Below, piece by piece: positions 1-8,004 of a stretch of 64,000 nucleotides of DNA. The position numbers and the translations under genes were made by a program. This DNA is from Panagrolaimus kolymaensis (Eukaryota > Nematoda > Chromadorea > Rhabditida > Panagrolaimidae), in the NCBI GenBank assembly GCA_028622995.1, contig JAJQJQ010000004.1, forward strand, positions 1 to 64,000, given 5' to 3'. The notes under the pieces were generated by a model. It ran no database searches. It had not been told where the DNA came from and was given only the letters and a program-made list of their open reading frames with translations. Each line of letters opens with the position of its first letter. Position 1 is the first letter of the stretch.

Positions 1-198
1 AACTTCAAGTTTTAGATAAGACGCTGCGGCACAGCAAAAAAAAGTGGTTATTTTTATTGGCGTCAAGGATAGGAATAATACCAAGCATTCTTTCCTTTGA
101 TGGACCACACATATCGGACATATGATGTTTCTTAAATATAAACAAATGCGCGAAAAGTATGGTTCAGTTGTGCTTTTATTAGCTGCAATGTTTCAGTT

Positions 199-982
199 CT
201 AGGTGATCCAAGGATCTGAAGAAAATCCATAAGCTTTTGCTAAACCATGCGAGAGATGTATTGCTCTAACGAAAGCATTATTGAATAAAATTCCATAAAA
301 ACCTTTCTCATTGAGAAAAAAGTCAATTGAAGCAAAACCAGTTGCAGTAAAATCATTCGCGTTTATGGGTAATTCGGGAGATAAAATAAATGCATCTTTA
401 AGTGATTTGTGAATCACATATTCTTTAACACCCATTTTTCCATCAGCATCATCGGGTGCCGTAATAACTATTTCTTTTTTTGGATCATAAGTTATTTTTT
501 TATCCACCTTTACTTTTTTTGGTGAAGGCTCCATTGGAAAAAGTGAGGGTGGGAGGAGTAACTCGCCTTTCACCTGAATTCCCTCCTTGCGCTGTTTTTT
601 TAGGAACTTTCCTTTGGTGGTGACATTGGAACAAGTGATGGTGGAGGAGTAAGTTCATCATCCGAAGATATATTAGTTATTTCATCAAAAAGATCATCGT
701 TTCTTTTTGGACGTGCTTTAAAAATATATTCTCCAAAACTTTTTCAAGGTCATCAGAAACTGTGTAATTTGCTAAAGGCAGAGTTGATTTTACACCATTG
801 GTGTAAATGATTGTAATCTTTTCATTCATCAGCGACCAATTTTGATCGATGGCAAATGTTTTTAAAGCGCAATGCCAATTTTCACCAACAAAATTTAAAC
901 TTGAATCAAGCTGTAGAGTTATTGTATTTGATTTATCAATAGTAAAAGGAAACATAACATGTTCAGTTTTAAGTGAAAGCAT
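199..982 (-). pseudogene. Frameshifted capsid-associated gene (possible penton/minor capsid) of a Maverick/Polinton
   Basis: Two non-overlapping reading frames (982-677 and about 573-199) look like one broken gene. The N-terminal part carries WHCALKTFAI followed by a short beta-rich stretch. This resembles the start of small jelly-roll proteins encoded beside the major capsid protein in Polinton-like elements. The frame shifts near a T-run at about 705-715, and again twice between 540 and 620. A Pro-rich linker (TPPPSLVPM, then LPPSLFPM) is duplicated there. The C-terminal frame ends in a hydrophobic beta-rich segment with a stop at 199. It lies downstream of the capsid gene on the same strand, as expected for a structural gene. 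The penton assignment is inference from position and N-terminal pattern; the frame breaks are seen directly. Bases 1-198 beyond it show no gene. Confidence 0.45.
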
Positions 983-1250
983 AATCTAAAATTGCTACAT
1001 TTTAGAAAAACCTATTTTTTGCCAACTGTTAGAGAAAAATCGCGAACTATTTTTTTGTGCAAAAAAAGACCAGGAAGATTTCTTATGCAAAGAAAGAAAA
1101 AAAGAGTTGTGCAAAAGTTATGTAAGAAGATGAATTGTGTTGTGTAAAATATTATGCATAAAATCAAGACACAGTTATGTAAAAAAAAAAAGAATTTATT
1201 GGTCTCTTAACAAAGTTAAGTCAGTTTTTAAAAAAAAAAACAAGAAAACA

Positions 1251-1517
1251 TTACAAGACAGGGTTAGTTTTAATTCCCGCAAAAATACGGTAAAACATAT
1301 AAGATAGCCAACAAAGCCATCCAGAAACAAAGATTATGATTTCAGTGATAGTGGCATTGGGACCGATGAAAGTTGCTGGAGGCTGATCCATCTTGCAGAT
1401 AGGAGAGGTTTGCTCAAGATGACTGGAAGGAGGAATGGAAGAAGAAGAAGAAGGGACATTAGCGTGGATCATTTGAAGAGAGAGAAATAGGAGAGCAAAA
1501 AGAAAAATCGACTGCAT
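1251..1517 (-). CDS. Small signal-peptide plus single-TM protein between capsid genes
   Basis: This 88-residue intronless ORF begins MQSIFLFALLFLSLQMIHA, a good signal peptide or first membrane segment. A Ser/Pro-rich linker follows, then a second hydrophobic segment (IIIFVSGWLCWLSYMFY) and a short basic tail. It lies 18 bases beyond the capsid stop on the same strand, so it is probably expressed with the structural genes. I do not recognise a family. Small membrane proteins are common beside capsid genes in Polinton-like and adenovirus-like genomes, so a virion-membrane or egress role is possible but unproven. Confidence 0.5.
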   Translation of the reverse strand: MQSIFLFALLFLSLQMIHANVPSSSSSIPPSSHLEQTSPICKMDQPPATFIGPNATITEIIIFVSGWLCWLSYMFYRIFAGIKTNPVL

Positions 1518-1535
1518 CCTGGCTATGCAAAACTA

Positions 1536-2921
1536 TCAAAGTGCCATGGCTGTCGTGATCGTGCGGCTTTTATCTATCGCGAGGATCGAATTGAATTCGC
1601 CGTATACGATAAGCTGCAATCCATTCGTTTGAACAGGTGAGCTGAAGTTTAAAGTGATCGCAGTGGCGCCAATTTGTTGCATCTCAATAAATTTTTCACT
1701 ATGTTGAGATTGGAGGTCAAATCCATAAATGCAAGAATGTTTGAGGTATTTTTGCATGGAAATGCCACATTTTCCATCCACAGATTTAACCATATCATTG
1801 AAAGCACGGCCATAAATTTTTGATTGCCAGTTTAGCTTATAGGGATATGCAGGAGTATGGATGCCATTGGTAATTAAGCGAATGGATTCAAGATTGAATG
1901 TACCAAATTCAAATGGTGACATCCCAATATGCCCATAAAAAGCCTTTGCATCGACCAATACCGCAAAAAGTCTTTTGGGGAGATAGTCAGAGAACAAAGT
2001 TGTTGAGAAATCATAGCGACCTGGAGAAATGAAGAAATTCTTCATCAAACTTCTATCAAAACCATATTTAGCAACGGTGTTTGCATTAAGTTTCTGTTGA
2101 ATGGCGTAGTCAAGTTGCGGTATCAATAAATGCTGCTTTGCGTACAGCTTACAATCAAGCAGATGATACTGATACTCATTTTGGGTGTTGTTCAAAAGGG
2201 CAAAGAAATTATTATGTGGAGTCAGCTCTATGTCCACTACCATCTCGTTGAGGAGTATCTTATCTATAAAAATATTGTGTAAAAATATTGTGCAAAAAAT
2301 ATTGTGTAAAAATATTGTGTAAAAATATTGTGCAAAGAAAAAAAAAAATTGTGTAAAAAAAGTAACCCTTACTTTGTCGAAAAAATCGGCATCTAAGCTA
2401 CAGATTGCTTGGAAAGTTGAATCACCTTCAAACAATGCTCGTCTTGCTTCGAATCCTGCACCACCCATTTGACTCATTCCATCTTCAAAAAAGCCAGCAA
2501 CTTCGAGCTCCTCTTCTTTTCGATTTACTCCAATGCATAAACGACGACGTAAATATGCGTTGTATGAGTAGAGGTCATTTGAGTTATAAACTTGACGTCC
2601 ATTAAAGGAAATTTTCATATTTTTAATGAAAGTAGCTCCAAAGCCATTGATAAAGCTGACATTATCAGTGGGTGCTATTTTAACTTGTGTTTCACCAGTT
2701 TTCTTTGTGATTTTAAAGGTTGTTGCCAAATGACATTTTGAGAGATCAATGTATGCTTGACCTGAATTGATTCGAAAATGAATTGGCCACGTACCAATGG
2801 GTGTGAGTGGAATATATTCAACTGAAGATGAATGTTGAAAAGCCACTAACGTTGGGTCAGTATTGAAGAAATCAATGGAAACTGGAAGCTTTTCAGCACT
2901 TGTGGGATCTAATTTTTGCAT
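1536..2921 (-). CDS. Maverick/Polinton major capsid protein (double jelly-roll)
   Basis: The 461-aa reading frame has the hallmark N-terminal region of Polinton capsid proteins: a beta-rich stretch with YIDLSKCHL, a 'NGFGATFIKNMKISFNG' segment and a Y-x-Y-N-A-Y-L-RRR motif at about residues 115-130. These match the family's conserved 'yidL...spvNn..hslF..v.v.lNg...y.Yray' pattern. It would form the trimeric hexon-like capsomer. Residues 184-221 are a low-complexity Phe/Ile-rich insert with no capsid character. It is bounded by GTAAGG at 2372 and a TAAG at 2259, and the 114 bases are divisible by three, so it is probably an intron. Removing it gives 423 aa joining FFDK to ILLNEMVV. The start at 2921 is four bases from the next gene upstream (2924). 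Confidence 0.85.
   Translation of the reverse strand: MQKLDPTSAEKLPVSIDFFNTDPTLVAFQHSSSVEYIPLTPIGTWPIHFRINSGQAYIDLSKCHLATTFKITKKTGETQVKIAPTDNVSFINGFGATFIKNMKISFNGRQVYNSNDLYSYNAYLRRRLCIGVNRKEEELEVAGFFEDGMSQMGGAGFEARRALFEGDSTFQAICSLDADFFDKVRVTFFTQFFFFFAQYFYTIFLHNIFCTIFLHNIFIDKILLNEMVVDIELTPHNNFFALLNNTQNEYQYHLLDCKLYAKQHLLIPQLDYAIQQKLNANTVAKYGFDRSLMKNFFISPGRYDFSTTLFSDYLPKRLFAVLVDAKAFYGHIGMSPFEFGTFNLESIRLITNGIHTPAYPYKLNWQSKIYGRAFNDMVKSVDGKCGISMQKYLKHSCIYGFDLQSQHSEKFIEMQQIGATAITLNFSSPVQTNGLQLIVYGEFNSILAIDKSRTITTAMAL
2259..2372 (-). other. Probable satellite-derived intron inside the capsid gene
   Basis: On the coding strand this 114-base stretch starts GTAAGG and ends GATAAG. It consists almost entirely of TTTTTACACAATA / TTTTTTGCACAATA units. 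The same unit fills intergenic gaps of this element. Because its length is a multiple of three it reads through in frame, so retention and splicing would both give an open frame. The acceptor is not the TTTTTAG seen in most other introns here, which is the main doubt. Confidence 0.6.
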
Positions 2922-2923
2922 GA

Positions 2924-3280
2924 TTAGGTGAAAATATCTTTATATTTTCTTTTAATTGGACGAATAACAATTGGATCAGTGGTAGCTGATTCAGGAGTTG
3001 TTGTGAGAGGTGCAGCTGAGGCGGGAATAATGAGACTTGGGTCTTTATTTTTTAATTCCAACTCAGGTTTTGCTGGTTCACAATCTACTTCACAAGGATC
3101 AGCTTTTTCTGGAGCTTTTGAAGTATTGCCTTGAAAGAGATTGCTCCAATTAATTTTTTCGAAATCAATGGAAACAAGAAACATTAAAGATATGCAGAGC
3201 AAAGGAAAAACACGACTGTACTTGACCCTTAAAAAAGTAACAACTGAAGGGTTTGTGAAAAAACTAGACTTAAAAGACAT
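2924..3280 (-). CDS. Single-pass membrane protein upstream of the capsid gene
   Basis: This 118-residue intronless ORF has a hydrophobic segment at about residues 22-38 (VFPLLCISLMFLVSIDF). A long Pro/Ala/Thr-rich hydrophilic region with two close cysteines (DPCEVDCEP) follows, then a basic tail (RPIKRKYKDIF). Its stop is immediately before the capsid start, giving a tightly packed same-strand array with integrase upstream and capsid downstream. No family recognised. The compact arrangement and the basic tail fit a small virion protein; that is inference. Confidence 0.55.
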   Translation of the reverse strand: MSFKSSFFTNPSVVTFLRVKYSRVFPLLCISLMFLVSIDFEKINWSNLFQGNTSKAPEKADPCEVDCEPAKPELELKNKDPSLIIPASAAPLTTTPESATTDPIVIRPIKRKYKDIFT

Positions 3281-3408
3281 GTGATGTGACCTCGGTTAAA
3301 AAGAACAAAGTTTTTTATTCGAGAAAAAAATTAGAGAAGAAAAAAATGTACAATATTTTTGCATAACATTCTTGCATAATATTTTTTGCATAATATTTTT
3401 GCATAAAG

Positions 3409-4491
3409 TCAATTAATTATATCTGCTTCTGAAATCCATACATCATCATCAGAATGTCCAATAAAATGCACAAAGTATTCAGTTTTTCCTCTTCTTTTTC
3501 TTGTTTTTAAAATATCAATGCGATACCCGGCTTCAGGATTTTCTGCATCAAAGTAACCCATTTCCTCATTATAATAATTTCCATCTAAGATTTCATTTTT
3601 CTTATCGCCTTTTAGTTTATAAGCTGTGGGTTTTGTGGGTAAGGGTTTATCAATAGTGTAAATTTTATCACTCCAAGCAATATCGTAACCACGTTGAAAA
3701 GTTTCTTTTCTTTGTCTCACTCTAACAGTATCACCTGCATTATACTTTGGCTTTATTTTTGGACCCTCAAGAATATCAGGAACATAAAGCTTTTTCACAA
3801 GTTCAAAGGCATTTTCTTCGTTGACATCCATTGGCTTCATTTTAGTTACTCGACAAACAGTATTGTTGATTCCATCGACAATTGAGTGCAAAACGTTTAT
3901 ATATCTTTTACTGCCTTTTTCAGTAAAATAGCGATAAATTCGTGCACGCAATGTTCGAATCATTCTTTCAGCTACAGCTGCCTTGGTCTCGGTATAGGAT
4001 GAAGCAAACTTTTTGATTTTAAGCTTTTCAAAGAACTTTACCATAGCATTTGATTCAAACTCATTTCCTTGATCAGTGAATATCATTTGTGGAAGTTTAG
4101 GAGCTCGTTTAAAAATGGCCATGAAGGCTCTCTGCATTTCTAGCGTTCCTTTATTCTTTACTACTTCGACATATAGCTGACGAGAAAGGATTTCAACAAA
4201 AACGAGGATGTACTTGTATCCATTGTTATCCTTAGAAAGTTTTTGCATATCGGCTAAATCAGCTTGGCATGTATCCCAGTAACCATAGCTAATAGTTTTT
4301 AAGCGTTTGAATCGATGTCTGATGGGGCGATGAAGAGTATAGGTCATGGATTTATTTAAAAAATTAACAACATCTTTTTTCGTAACATCAGGGTTATGTT
4401 TTTTAGCTTCCTTTAACAAAATATTAACACCTCCATAAGCAGCTGTGGAGAATTCTGGATCAGTGTAAATTTTTTTCAATAAAGTATCCAT
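3409..4491 (-). CDS. Maverick/Polinton retroviral-type integrase with chromodomain
   Basis: The 360-aa protein would cut and join element ends to chromosomal DNA. The RNase H-like catalytic core is complete: D78 in QADLADM, D140 in FTDQGNEFES and E175 in AVAERMIRTLR. This gives the D,D(35)E arrangement with 34 residues between the last two. After a basic region with an SH3-like barrel feel (YNAGDTVRVRQRKETF), residues from about 322 to the end form a chromodomain-like fold (YRIDILKTRKRRGKTEYFVH, then a conserved W in VWISEADI). A chromodomain-tailed integrase is diagnostic of Polintons and some Ty3-like elements. The absence of RT/RNase H and the neighbouring capsid and ATPase genes decide for a Polinton. 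Intact frame, no intron. Confidence 0.93.
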   Translation of the reverse strand: MDTLLKKIYTDPEFSTAAYGGVNILLKEAKKHNPDVTKKDVVNFLNKSMTYTLHRPIRHRFKRLKTISYGYWDTCQADLADMQKLSKDNNGYKYILVFVEILSRQLYVEVVKNKGTLEMQRAFMAIFKRAPKLPQMIFTDQGNEFESNAMVKFFEKLKIKKFASSYTETKAAVAERMIRTLRARIYRYFTEKGSKRYINVLHSIVDGINNTVCRVTKMKPMDVNEENAFELVKKLYVPDILEGPKIKPKYNAGDTVRVRQRKETFQRGYDIAWSDKIYTIDKPLPTKPTAYKLKGDKKNEILDGNYYNEEMGYFDAENPEAGYRIDILKTRKRRGKTEYFVHFIGHSDDDVWISEADIIN

Positions 4492-4538
4492 CTCTGAAAA
4501 TTATGTTTTCTGCATAATGTTGTCTTAAAGTTGAACGC

Positions 4539-4849
4539 GCATAAAAAATTATGCAAAGACTTGTGTAAAGAAAAGAGAAAAAAAGTGCGCAAAAAATTCC
4601 CGAAAAACAACAGTTAAGTATGCAACAGCTGCAAAAAAGTTGTGCAAAAAAGTGTCTCACTTTTGCGCAAAAAATGTTCTTTCTCCCGATAATTTTCCGA
4701 TAAATTCCCGAAATACAACGCTTAAGCATACAAACTAGTGCAACTCAAAGAGAAAATGAACAATTTTTTGTAAATCAGCAAGAGGATGCGCGCATGCGCG
4801 CGTGTGTGGAGAAAGGATGGACGCGACTCCCCATCAGGTTCTGTCCGTC
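4539..4849. repeat. 311-bp direct repeat, copy 1 (upstream of integrase)
   Basis: About 98% identical to 7509-7820 in the same orientation. It starts with GCATAAAAAATTATGC and ends with GGTTCTGTCCGTC. It contains two related 'ATTCCCGAAA.ACAAC.' segments and a GC-rich palindrome GCGCGCATGCGCGC near 4787-4800. It ends 48 bases upstream of the minus-strand integrase start, so it may carry the promoter. Small ORFs reading through it (4460-4729) are not credible genes. Confidence 0.9.
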
Positions 4850-5484
4850 ATAGTCTATGAGAGTGACCTATTGTGGCACACATATCCATGAAGAAGAAAA
4901 AAAAAATCTTGTTTTTAAAAAATACATTACCTCTCAGGGGTAAATGACATTCATCAAAAACAAACAAACTTAAAAAAATAACAGGAAAATCATGCAATGA
5001 GTTTCATTCATTCTTTAAATTTTTTGTTTCTCATCTCCCTTTTTTGAATATTTTATCTTTATCTTATTTTATTTTTGTTTTACTTTTTTTGAAATTGCGG
5101 CCATGAGCGCATTTATGGAAATAGAAAAATTTGCATCTTCTCATTAGTTTCTAATCGTCGCAAGCATAAGTGCATCATGACGTTTTTTCTTTCATTCCAA
5201 AAAATTGTTGCAGAATACTATTCAAAAATGCTTTTAGCGCAAGATAAAGAAAGGGTTATTAAAGTACAAATACGCATAAATAATAAAATTGAAGTAAAAA
5301 GGTAGCGAACATGAATAATAGAAAAAAAGAAAGATGCGCATTCGTCTGAAGCAACTAGAAAGAAGTTAAAAAAAGAAAAATTTTATTTTATCGTTTTTAA
5401 ACATAAAAAAGAAAAAGCATCCAAGCATTGGAAGAAGTCAAAATTATAAATGAAATTATAAATGAAATTTAGCAAAAAAAAAAA
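4850..5484. other. AT-rich intergenic stretch, no gene seen
   Basis: A/T homopolymer-rich DNA between the direct repeat and the 3' end of the basic-protein gene. No supported ORF, RNA gene or long repeat. A short duplication 'ATTATAAATGAAATT' occurs near 5445-5470. Confidence 0.6.
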
Positions 5485-5913
5485 TTAAAGTTTCCATTTT
5501 TTTGTGATTGGTACTGTAAAAACGGGCCGAGCTGCTGCAACAACTGCTTTTTTGGCGGGAGTTTTTCTAACTATTTTCTTAGCTACTTTATATGCAGCTT
5601 TCTTGACTTGTGGTTTTCTTTCATATACGCGTTTGGTTGGTCGACTGTATAGTGGGGTTTTATTATATGTTCGATTAGGAAATCCAATTGAAGGAGGAGG
5701 TAATGAGGTGATGGCGGTTTGACGAAGGCGACGATCGTGTGTTTCAGGAATTTGTTCATTGGCAACATCAAAATGACGTTGACGTTGAAGATATTCTTGA
5801 TTTTCAAGATTTTTAACCGTGGCATTGATTGTTTCATTGAGACCTGATTTTGATTTTTCTTTCTCAACTAGGTTGTTATATCGCGAGACGGGTATAGCTA
5901 TCAGCTTTTGCAT
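5485..5913 (-). CDS. Highly basic protein, candidate virion DNA-condensing protein
   Basis: This 142-aa intronless ORF has a mixed N-terminal half (PVSRYNNLVEKEKSKSG, then a helical Gln/Arg-rich part). The C-terminal third is very Lys/Ala-rich and resembles histone H1 tails or adenovirus-type core proteins (KKAAYKVAKKIVRKTPAKKA). The lysine-rich tail would bind and compact DNA in a capsid, which is an inference from composition. The start at 5913 faces the plus-strand PAZ ORF start at 5947, leaving a 33-base divergent gap that must hold both start regions. Confidence 0.6.
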   Translation of the reverse strand: MQKLIAIPVSRYNNLVEKEKSKSGLNETINATVKNLENQEYLQRQRHFDVANEQIPETHDRRLRQTAITSLPPPSIGFPNRTYNKTPLYSRPTKRVYERKPQVKKAAYKVAKKIVRKTPAKKAVVAAARPVFTVPITKKWKL

Positions 5914-5946
5914 GATCTAAAAAAGCTACTTTTATAGCAAAAAATA

Positions 5947-6276
5947 ATGGGAGTTCCATTGATCGATCACATTCTCGAACGCGGTGGACATCGACTTCCT
6001 TATACAAAATTAAATTGGCATCTATGGGATGCTAAAATAAATGTTCGCGCAATGAAGAAATTAAAGGCACGAGAACTTCCACGTGGCTCATTCACTCAAA
6101 CAAGTGCTAGATCAACTCATGCTCTTGGAGGCTTCTTGAATGTCACCATCCAACAATACTTCTTCGTCAAGTATCGAATCATTCTTAAATATCCACATTT
6201 GCCCCTCTATCGAGTTTTGCTTGAAAATGGTCAGCAAGAATACTATCCTATTGAAGTCCTTGAAATTGAACTTTAA
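5947..6276 (+). CDS. Free-standing Argonaute PAZ-domain fragment carried by the element
   Basis: This 109-aa intronless ORF has the order of an Argonaute linker followed by a PAZ core. The N-terminal part (PLIDHILERGG, then a LKARELPRGSFTQTSARSTH segment) corresponds to the linker and PAZ entry of nematode Argonautes. Residues 67-109 have the PAZ C-terminal signature: VTIQQYFFVKY, ILKYPHLPL, then QEYYPIEVLEI. In Argonautes that region builds the pocket gripping the small-RNA 3' end. MID and PIWI are absent, so it cannot slice or bind a 5' end. It is the only plus-strand gene in the structural block and has an uninterrupted frame. It may be an acquired host fragment acting as a small-RNA decoy or dominant-negative partner. 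A chance relic is possible, but the frame is clean. Confidence 0.8.
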   Translation: MGVPLIDHILERGGHRLPYTKLNWHLWDAKINVRAMKKLKARELPRGSFTQTSARSTHALGGFLNVTIQQYFFVKYRIILKYPHLPLYRVLLENGQQEYYPIEVLEIEL

Positions 6277-6448
6277 AAGTATTTTATCGTTTTAACGACT
6301 TTTCAATTATGTTGCAATAAAAAAAGTTTATATTTATTTCATAAAGGTTTTACACAACAAAAAAAGTATTACACAATATTTTTGCATAAGAATTACATAT
6401 TTTTCTGCACAAAAATAAAAAAAGTTTTACATAATAAAAAAAGCACAA

Positions 6449-6745
6449 TTAATTTTTAAAGCTTTTAATGGCCCATCGAGACACACTTTGAAACACTTTA
6501 AGAGGAACTTCTTTAGCTATTTTTCGAGCAGCTTTTTCAGTTCGAGCTCTACCGAATTTCTTGATGATGGGAGCACAAGTTTTTTGACGATTACAATAAA
6601 AGGATTGGACAGGTTTTTTAGCAGTAAAAAAGTATAAAAAGATTTGAGAAAGGAACATAAGCTCCTCGGAATTTAATTTCATAATCTTGGTGATAGATTT
6701 TGATTTTTCAATGCTTCTGAGAAGTTTGGCTTGATCGAAACTCAT
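6449..6745 (-). CDS. 98-aa basic protein overlapping the packaging ATPase gene
   Basis: The ATG at 6745 overlaps the ATPase stop in ATGA (6742-6745), a virus-like translational coupling or a compact polycistron. The protein has a hydrophobic stretch in the middle (ELMFLSQIFLYFF), then CNRQKTC and a basic C-terminus (RTEKAARKIAKEVPLKV). No family recognised. The position just after the packaging ATPase suggests a structural or packaging accessory role, which is inference only. Confidence 0.6.
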   Translation of the reverse strand: MSFDQAKLLRSIEKSKSITKIMKLNSEELMFLSQIFLYFFTAKKPVQSFYCNRQKTCAPIIKKFGRARTEKAARKIAKEVPLKVFQSVSRWAIKSFKN

Positions 6746-7395
6746 ATTTTGTATATGATTGTGTCTTCGTCGGGGAGAATATTGGTAGTAAGACGTAAAG
6801 TATTACACGATTTGGTGTGGACGTTTACCATTAAGTAGCCGTATTTGTGCGAAGTTGAGTCGTCGTATGCTTTCATAAACTCGTTCACTTTTCCTGCAAA
6901 AATTTGTACGCCGAAATTACGAAGCTGATTTCTGAAGGCGGGTGATCGGAGAAACACGAAATAATGAGAATTTATCCTAGGCGTTCGAAGTTTAGGCAAG
7001 AATAAAATTTGTGTGAGAAGCAGAACGCAAATTTGCTGATGATGGCTTTTCTTGGTGAATAAAATGTCAAGAAATTCTGAATCCATCTCATTGACGAGAT
7101 CATCAAGTATTAGCAATAAAGGTTTAGGCATAGAATCCAAAAGCTCATCAGATGGAACTCCATAATGCGTTTGTATTTTTAGTTGTTTTAGCTCATCAAC
7201 ATATTCATGATATTCCCCAAAGCAATATAAAACAGTTGCAGGCGCTGGCTCAAATAAACCCTCTCTTTGCTTGATGAAAGATTTTAGCAATGTTGTTTTT
7301 CCGCTGCTACTGGGGCCAGAAAAAATACAGCAACTGGGGATGTGTATTTTAAAATCACTCCCCGAAAAAACAAAATCCGACTGTTCGTCAACCAT
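6742..7395 (-). CDS. FtsK/HerA-type genome packaging ATPase (A32-like)
   Basis: The 217-aa P-loop ATPase has Walker A at about residues 24-31 (GPSSSGKTT) and a strong Walker B (LLLILDDLVNE) at about 93-103. A glutamine-ended strand follows (VLLLTQILF), the sensor position typical of the HerA/FtsK class. In Polintons and other double-jelly-roll viruses this enzyme pumps genomic DNA into preformed capsids. Its length fits the short A32-like form. Intronless; starts 114 bases downstream of copy 2 of the 311-bp direct repeat. It overlaps the next gene by four bases. Apparently complete and intact. Confidence 0.9.
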   Translation of the reverse strand: MVDEQSDFVFSGSDFKIHIPSCCIFSGPSSSGKTTLLKSFIKQREGLFEPAPATVLYCFGEYHEYVDELKQLKIQTHYGVPSDELLDSMPKPLLLILDDLVNEMDSEFLDILFTKKSHHQQICVLLLTQILFLPKLRTPRINSHYFVFLRSPAFRNQLRNFGVQIFAGKVNEFMKAYDDSTSHKYGYLMVNVHTKSCNTLRLTTNILPDEDTIIYKI

Positions 7396-7508
7396 AATAC
7401 TTATAGCAACTAAAAAATTTACAGATTCTTCTTTTTTCTTACATAGCTTTTTTTTCTGATCAGGGAAATATCCCTATGTGACCTTTGAGTTGACATAATT
7501 TTTGTTAT

Positions 7509-7820
7509 GCATAAAAAATTATGCAAAGACTTGTGCAAACAAAAGAGGAAAAAAGTGCGCAAAAAATTCCCGAAAAACAACAGTTAAGTATGCAACAGCT
7601 GTAAAAAAGTTGTGCAAAAAAAGTGTCTCACTTTTGCGCAAAAAATGTTCCTTCTCCTGATAATTTTCCGATAAATTCCCGAAATACAACGCTTAAGCAT
7701 ACAAACTAGTGCAACTCAAAGAGAAAATGAACAATTTTTTGTAAATCAGCAAGAGGATGCGCGCATGCGCGCGTGTGTGGAGAAAGGATGGACGCGACTC
7801 CCCATCAGGTTCTGTCCGTC
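7509..7820. repeat. 312-bp direct repeat, copy 2 (upstream of packaging ATPase)
   Basis: Near-identical to 4539-4849, differing by a few substitutions and a one-base A-run length change. Both copies sit immediately 5' of a minus-strand core gene (integrase or ATPase), which suggests a duplicated promoter cassette rather than a random insertion. No target-site duplication is obvious at either edge. Confidence 0.9.
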
Positions 7821-8004
7821 GACGCAATGAAAATACACACAATGGTTTGAGAAAAAAATATGTTTGCTGAATCAACACCTTTGATCTCACTTACATAAAT
7901 TTTTATTACGGTAACAAAAAAAAGCATCGTTAGAATGGAAAAGCATTGAGCAAAAGAAAAGAAAAAATGTTAAAAAGTTTAGGAGATGCAACAAGGGATT
8001 TATA

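Noticed and set aside
4460..4729. 89-aa minus-strand frame over the 311-bp repeat
   Set aside because: Falls in repeat and low-complexity sequence with Phe/Cys runs; repeat copy 2 does not keep it as a gene.
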